Shown piece after piece: positions 62,401 through 64,000 of a DNA stretch of 64,000 nucleotides; position 1 is the stretch's first letter, and every line of letters begins with the position of its first letter. Origin of the DNA: Pempheris klunzingeri (lineage: Eukaryota > Chordata > Actinopteri > Acropomatiformes > Pempheridae). The translations under genes and the position numbers were made by a program. The notes beneath the pieces are model-generated. The model made no database searches, was not told the origin of the DNA, and saw nothing but the letters and a program-made list of their open reading frames with translations. The stretch covers positions 13,159,933 to 13,223,932 of the forward strand of contig NC_092023.1 of the NCBI RefSeq assembly GCF_042242105.1, given 5' to 3'.

Positions 62401-64000
62401 AATTTCATAACGTCATTTAAACCTATTTCTTGGTCACCAGCTTAATTCCACTCAGCTGATAAAACTACTACTCTAATTCCACTCGTTTTTTTTTAACAAT
62501 CTATCAATACTGACAGAGTTATCACTAAATCACTAATTGGCTTAGAGCTCACCTAAATTTACTGTGACAGCAATCCATTTAAAAATATTTCTCATTGTGT
62601 TTAAAAGTCAATGTGGGAGAAACTGAAAATGAGTGGCGCATTAATAGCAGATGAGTTGCGGTTTTGATTTGAAGTGAATTTTAAGTAAATGGCTCTGCAG
62701 AGTAGGATTTTAAAATTTTAAAGAAGAAAAAAAGGAATGAGATGGGAGGGGAAAGAGAGAGAAAGTGACAAAGAAAGGGGGGAAAGAGGCTTTGCATGGA
62801 GTATGGAGGAGAAGCATGGCACAGCAAAAAAGTCAGACTGTAGGTGGTAAAAGAGTGACTCTACAGATGACTGATCATCACAATATAATCAAAAAAGTTG
62901 CGTTAAAATTAAGTGACAACTCTAAATGGTCAACAGTTAAAAGCAGTTAAGTGCTGTGACACTAAACTAAGGATGTTAACTGTGCAGTTATCTCGTCTAC
63001 CCAACCAAATGAAGCTGATCAGTGGAAGGACAGCTTCACACTGTTGGGACCCTCAACAAATTCTGCCATCACAATTTATTGAACAGTGATTCAATTGATG
63101 AGAAGATCAAACCACATCAGTAAACTAACGCTTTGTCACATAACTAAACATTTAACAGTGCAAAGCACTGAGTTAGTTGCATTGAGATTATTACATTATG
63201 GCTACAGTGTTCAAGCTAACAGTCTGAGGGCTAGTAGGCACATTTTGTAACACAAAAACAATGTCACACAAGGGATACTTTCTAAATTGAGGAACAAAAG
63301 TAGCAAGAAACAATCTGGACAAATTATTCTAAAATTGTACTTAACATTAGCTTTGTTATTAAAGCTCAGCCTCAAATGACTTCCTGCTTCAATAACTACA
63401 GTAGTGATAAATGGTGATGTCTACAGGTCTCCACACTTATATTGAAACACAGCTCTTTTTGCTTCAGTCTTCGACACAATGTGCTAAATGATGTAAAATA
63501 CAGGGATCCTTGAGGCGATCTAACAGGGTCTCTGGTGGCCATAGTGGGGGTATTCAGCTCTTAGACACCAACAGCAATGAACAGCTGTTTTTATGTCTTT
63601 TTTCCAATGTGTCAAACATTTATGCACAAAATGTAAGCGAATTACGATTAAGCTATAGTTACAGTTAAGCAACTGAAACCTCTTAATTAAGGTCAGGAGG
63701 AGTTTGTAGATTTGATTTATGAAAATTTCCATGTTGACTAAGACAGGACTGGACATTATGCTGCCCAGTTGAGGACAAACACTCCAATACCCATTTATCA
63801 CCCTTTGCACTTTTCATTGAACTATGTGACCTTCGAGCTACTCCCTTTATCGACTACATGATTGTTGCACGTAATCACTGGTTTGCAAATTAGCTCATTC
63901 TGAATTTTTCTGAGATGCTTCATAAAATTCAGCTTATAATGCAGAATTGTTGCAGTTCGAGACTGTGACTGTGTTTCTACATATCTTAATATCTTAATTA
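59430..64000. other. Non-genic right end of the window
   Basis: No recognisable exon, RNA gene or transposon terminus is seen. A 96-codon minus-strand open frame at 63520-63810 has no splice context or family resemblance. The region may be intergenic or part of a long intron of a gene outside the window. Confidence 0.5.

Noticed and set aside
63520-63810. 96-codon minus-strand frame near the right end
   Set aside because: No start context, splice signals or family similarity; a frame of this length is expected by chance in AT-rich DNA of this extent.

Overview
This is a teleost fish nuclear genome window; the family is not resolvable by eye. Four spliced vertebrate genes with GT-AG introns can be followed exon by exon, and their products closely match human orthologues recalled from general knowledge. 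The repeats are typical fish ones: an L2-clade LINE ending in an ATTGATTG-type tail, a Tc1/mariner transposon, hAT-like MITE copies and many long (TG)n and (CT)n microsatellites. There are no operons, CRISPR arrays or prokaryotic features.

Layout. 1-7.6 kb holds no gene, only a 5'-truncated and frameshifted L2 LINE (about 4440-6384). 7.7-9.9 kb is ciao2b (+), 5 coding exons and 159 aa; its first intron looks like a minor-spliceosome (U12) AT-AC intron. 10.3-29.7 kb has no recognisable coding exon. It holds dispersed repeats, a 50-bp tandem repeat carrying CCAAT boxes, and two GC-richer patches that could be 5' untranslated exons or promoters of the next gene. 29.7-37.4 kb is wipf1 (+), 8 coding exons and about 534 aa. 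It has a (TG)71 tract abutting one 3' splice site, a 31-glycine run and a full-length Tc1-like transposon with an intact transposase ORF on the minus strand of one intron. 38.15 kb is a tRNA-Ser(CGA). 38.7-49.0 kb is gpr155 (+), encoding the lysosomal cholesterol sensor LYCHOS: one untranslated first exon plus 19 coding exons, about 957 aa, with a His/Pro/Gln-rich insert before the DEP domain. 49.1-56.9 kb is tmem41a (-), 5 coding exons and 275 aa, convergent with gpr155; their poly(A) signals lie only about 110 bp apart. 57-64 kb has no recognised gene. A set of phase-compatible minus-strand exon-like segments at 58.3-59.4 kb, ending at a poly(A) signal, may be an unrecognised gene.

The four genes do not form a pathway. 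CIAO2B serves cytosolic Fe-S protein assembly, WIP serves actin nucleation through WASP, GPR155 signals lysosomal cholesterol to mTORC1, and TMEM41A is a VTT/DedA-fold ER-type membrane protein. wipf1 and gpr155 are also neighbours on human 2q31, so that pair is conserved synteny. ciao2b and tmem41a sit elsewhere in human.

The most interesting observations are the intact Tc1-like element with DD35E rather than DD34E spacing inside wipf1, the AT-AC intron of ciao2b, the (TG)71 tract serving as the pyrimidine/UG tract of a wipf1 exon, the uncertain frame at the gpr155 last-exon junction, a TFEB-type TCACGTGA site upstream of gpr155, and the unrecognised exon set at 58-59 kb. Exon coordinates were read by eye from splice sites and homology and have not been checked by alignment.
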